Shown in pieces: positions 62,966 to 64,000 of a DNA stretch of 64,000 nt; position 1 is the stretch's first letter; each line of letters opens with the position of its first letter. The notes below the pieces were generated by a model. That model was not told the origin of the DNA and made no database searches. It saw only the letters and a program-made list of their open reading frames with translations. Source of the DNA: an uncultured Aquimarina sp. (GTDB taxonomy: Bacteria > Bacteroidota > Bacteroidia > Flavobacteriales > Flavobacteriaceae); NCBI GenBank assembly GCA_947489195.1, contig CANLCT010000021.1, positions 1-64,000 on the forward strand, read 5' to 3'. The position numbers and the translations under genes were made by a program.

Positions 62966-64000
62966 ATGAAAAAAATACATACTTTAGCGTTACTTTTTTT
63001 ATTAGTTTCCAGCAAATTTATTTTTGCTCAAAACAGTAATGACCTTATCACTAATGCCAATTCCGACTTTGATCGTTTTGCATATATTGATGCTCGCGAA
63101 ATTTTTATTCAAGTAGCCAATAAAGGTTACAAGTCTGCAGATTTATATCAAAAAATTGCTGACTCATATTATTTTAATGCTGAATTTAGAGAAGCCCACT
63201 TTTGGTACGATAAATTAGTAAAACAATTTTCGTCATCAATAAGTCCTGAATACTTATACCGCTACGCACAATGCCTAAAAAGTGTTGAAAAATTTAAAAA
63301 AGCGGATAAAATAATGGAAAAATTTGCTTCAATTACTCGCGAATATGATTCTAGAGCATATAACTTTAACACCAATCGTTACTATTTAGATTTAATAGAA
63401 AAAAGATCTGGTAAATTCCAATTTAACCCTTTTGAATACAATAGTGAATTTTCAGATCACTCCCCTAGTTTTGCACCTAATGGAGATTTAATTTTTGCAT
63501 CATCCAGAGGTGGTGGTCCAATTTCAGTTTGGGATAAAATGCCATTTTTAGATTTATACAATATCAATTTAGAGCAAGGTAAACTTATTAATGATGTTCA
63601 AATAAAACCAATAAAAGGGGAAATTAATACTCCTGTACACGAAGCATCGGCTGCGATAACTAAAGATGGAAAAACCATGTATTTCACCCGAAATAATTAT
63701 TTGAAAAAGCAACTAAATTCAAGTGGTTCTGGTACCGTTATGCTTAAACTTTACCAAGCCGAACTTATTAATAAAAAATGGAGTAACATTAAAGAGTTAC
63801 CATTTAATAGCGATGATTATTCAGTAGCGCATCCTGCTTTAAGCCCTAATGAAGACAAGCTATATTTTGCAAGTGATATGCCTGGATCTTATGGAAACTC
63901 TGATTTATATGTCGTAAATATTAATGAAGACGAAAGTTTTGGAAAACCTAAAAATTTAGGATTTAATATTAATACCGAAGGTAGAGAAACATTCCCTTTT
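62966..64000 (+). CDS. OmpA family protein with PD40 repeats (partial, runs off the window)
   Basis: The gene begins at ATG 62966, three bases after the PorP/SprF stop, and stays open for 345 codons to the window end. It has a Sec signal peptide (MKKIHTLALLFLLVSSKFIFAQ), a TPR-like helical region (about 25-150: YIDAREIFIQVANKGYKSADL and FREAHFWYDKLVKQF) and then WD40-like/PD40 beta-propeller blades, such as SDHSPSFAPNGDLIFASSR and HPALSPNEDKLYFASDMPG. In relatives an OmpA peptidoglycan-binding domain follows at the C-terminus, here outside the window. It is likely the periplasmic anchor for the adhesin/PorP pair. Confidence 0.9.
   Translation, partial: MKKIHTLALLFLLVSSKFIFAQNSNDLITNANSDFDRFAYIDAREIFIQVANKGYKSADLYQKIADSYYFNAEFREAHFWYDKLVKQFSSSISPEYLYRYAQCLKSVEKFKKADKIMEKFASITREYDSRAYNFNTNRYYLDLIEKRSGKFQFNPFEYNSEFSDHSPSFAPNGDLIFASSRGGGPISVWDKMPFLDLYNINLEQGKLINDVQIKPIKGEINTPVHEASAAITKDGKTMYFTRNNYLKKQLNSSGSGTVMLKLYQAELINKKWSNIKELPFNSDDYSVAHPALSPNEDKLYFASDMPGSYGNSDLYVVNINEDESFGKPKNLGFNINTEGRETFPF

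Overview
This window is a chromosomal segment of an AT-rich marine member of the Bacteroidota, most likely a Flavobacteriaceae. The evidence is lineage-specific: a PorX regulator with a PglZ output domain, type IX secretion (T9SS) sorting domains of both type A and type B, a PorP/SprF protein, an LpxC-FabZ fusion, a DUF5606-type protein, TAnnTTTG-like promoter boxes and no obvious Shine-Dalgarno sites. Three agarase-type glycoside hydrolases (two tandem GH50 lipoproteins and one secreted multidomain GH16) point to an agar-degrading, algae-associated life style. I saw no rRNA, tRNA, CRISPR array, prophage or intact insertion sequence.

Layout. 1-1.5 kb: a 12-copy heptamer array, a Ca3427-like binding protein and a 5'-truncated choice-of-anchor I remnant. 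1.8-6.2 kb: two tandem GH50 beta-agarase-like lipoproteins of identical length. 6.2-7.9 kb: ogt and an unknown lipoprotein. 8-14.3 kb: the oxidative pentose phosphate genes gnd, zwf and pgl, with zwf and pgl separated by a beta-barrel remnant, a lysine-rich secreted coiled-coil protein, a small lipoprotein and a porin-like protein. 14.4-18.3 kb: ridA, a small secreted protein and an M16 peptidase. 18.6-26.2 kb: a minus-strand block (HD protein, lpxD, lpxC-fabZ, lpxA, efp, a second lpxD-like gene, an NTF2-like gene, sucD) for lipid A and housekeeping. 26.3-28.4 kb: porX and tsaE.

28.5-44 kb is mostly housekeeping: mnmA, a peroxiredoxin-like gene, a MORN-type protein, yidC, pyrG, DUF5606, def, ruvX, a 7TM-HD phosphodiesterase, a thiolase, an NlpC/P60 peptidase, aroQ and a Xer recombinase. 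44-51 kb holds a secreted unknown, an aldonolactone oxidase, a serine hydrolase, a VOC protein and an FMN glutamate synthase-like protein. 51-53 kb is the GH16 agarase with beta-trefoil and T9SS type A sorting domain. 53-57 kb holds a UvrD-type helicase and an AEC transporter. 57.3 kb to the end is an operon of a 1529-residue repetitive adhesin with T9SS type B sorting domain, a PorP/SprF protein and the start of an OmpA/PD40 protein.

The most unusual structure outside genes is a set of intergenic arrays with a strict 7-bp period (seven arrays at six loci). They differ in sequence, but most share an AGT-led heptamer, and one forms a long hairpin between porX and tsaE. Other points worth following are a possible copied ogt tail behind the first GH50 gene, two gene remnants, a terminator-like hairpin abutting the pgl start codon, a LacI-type palindrome upstream of the GH16 agarase, and homogenised 315-bp repeats in the adhesin with a well-formed promoter and operator-like repeats upstream.
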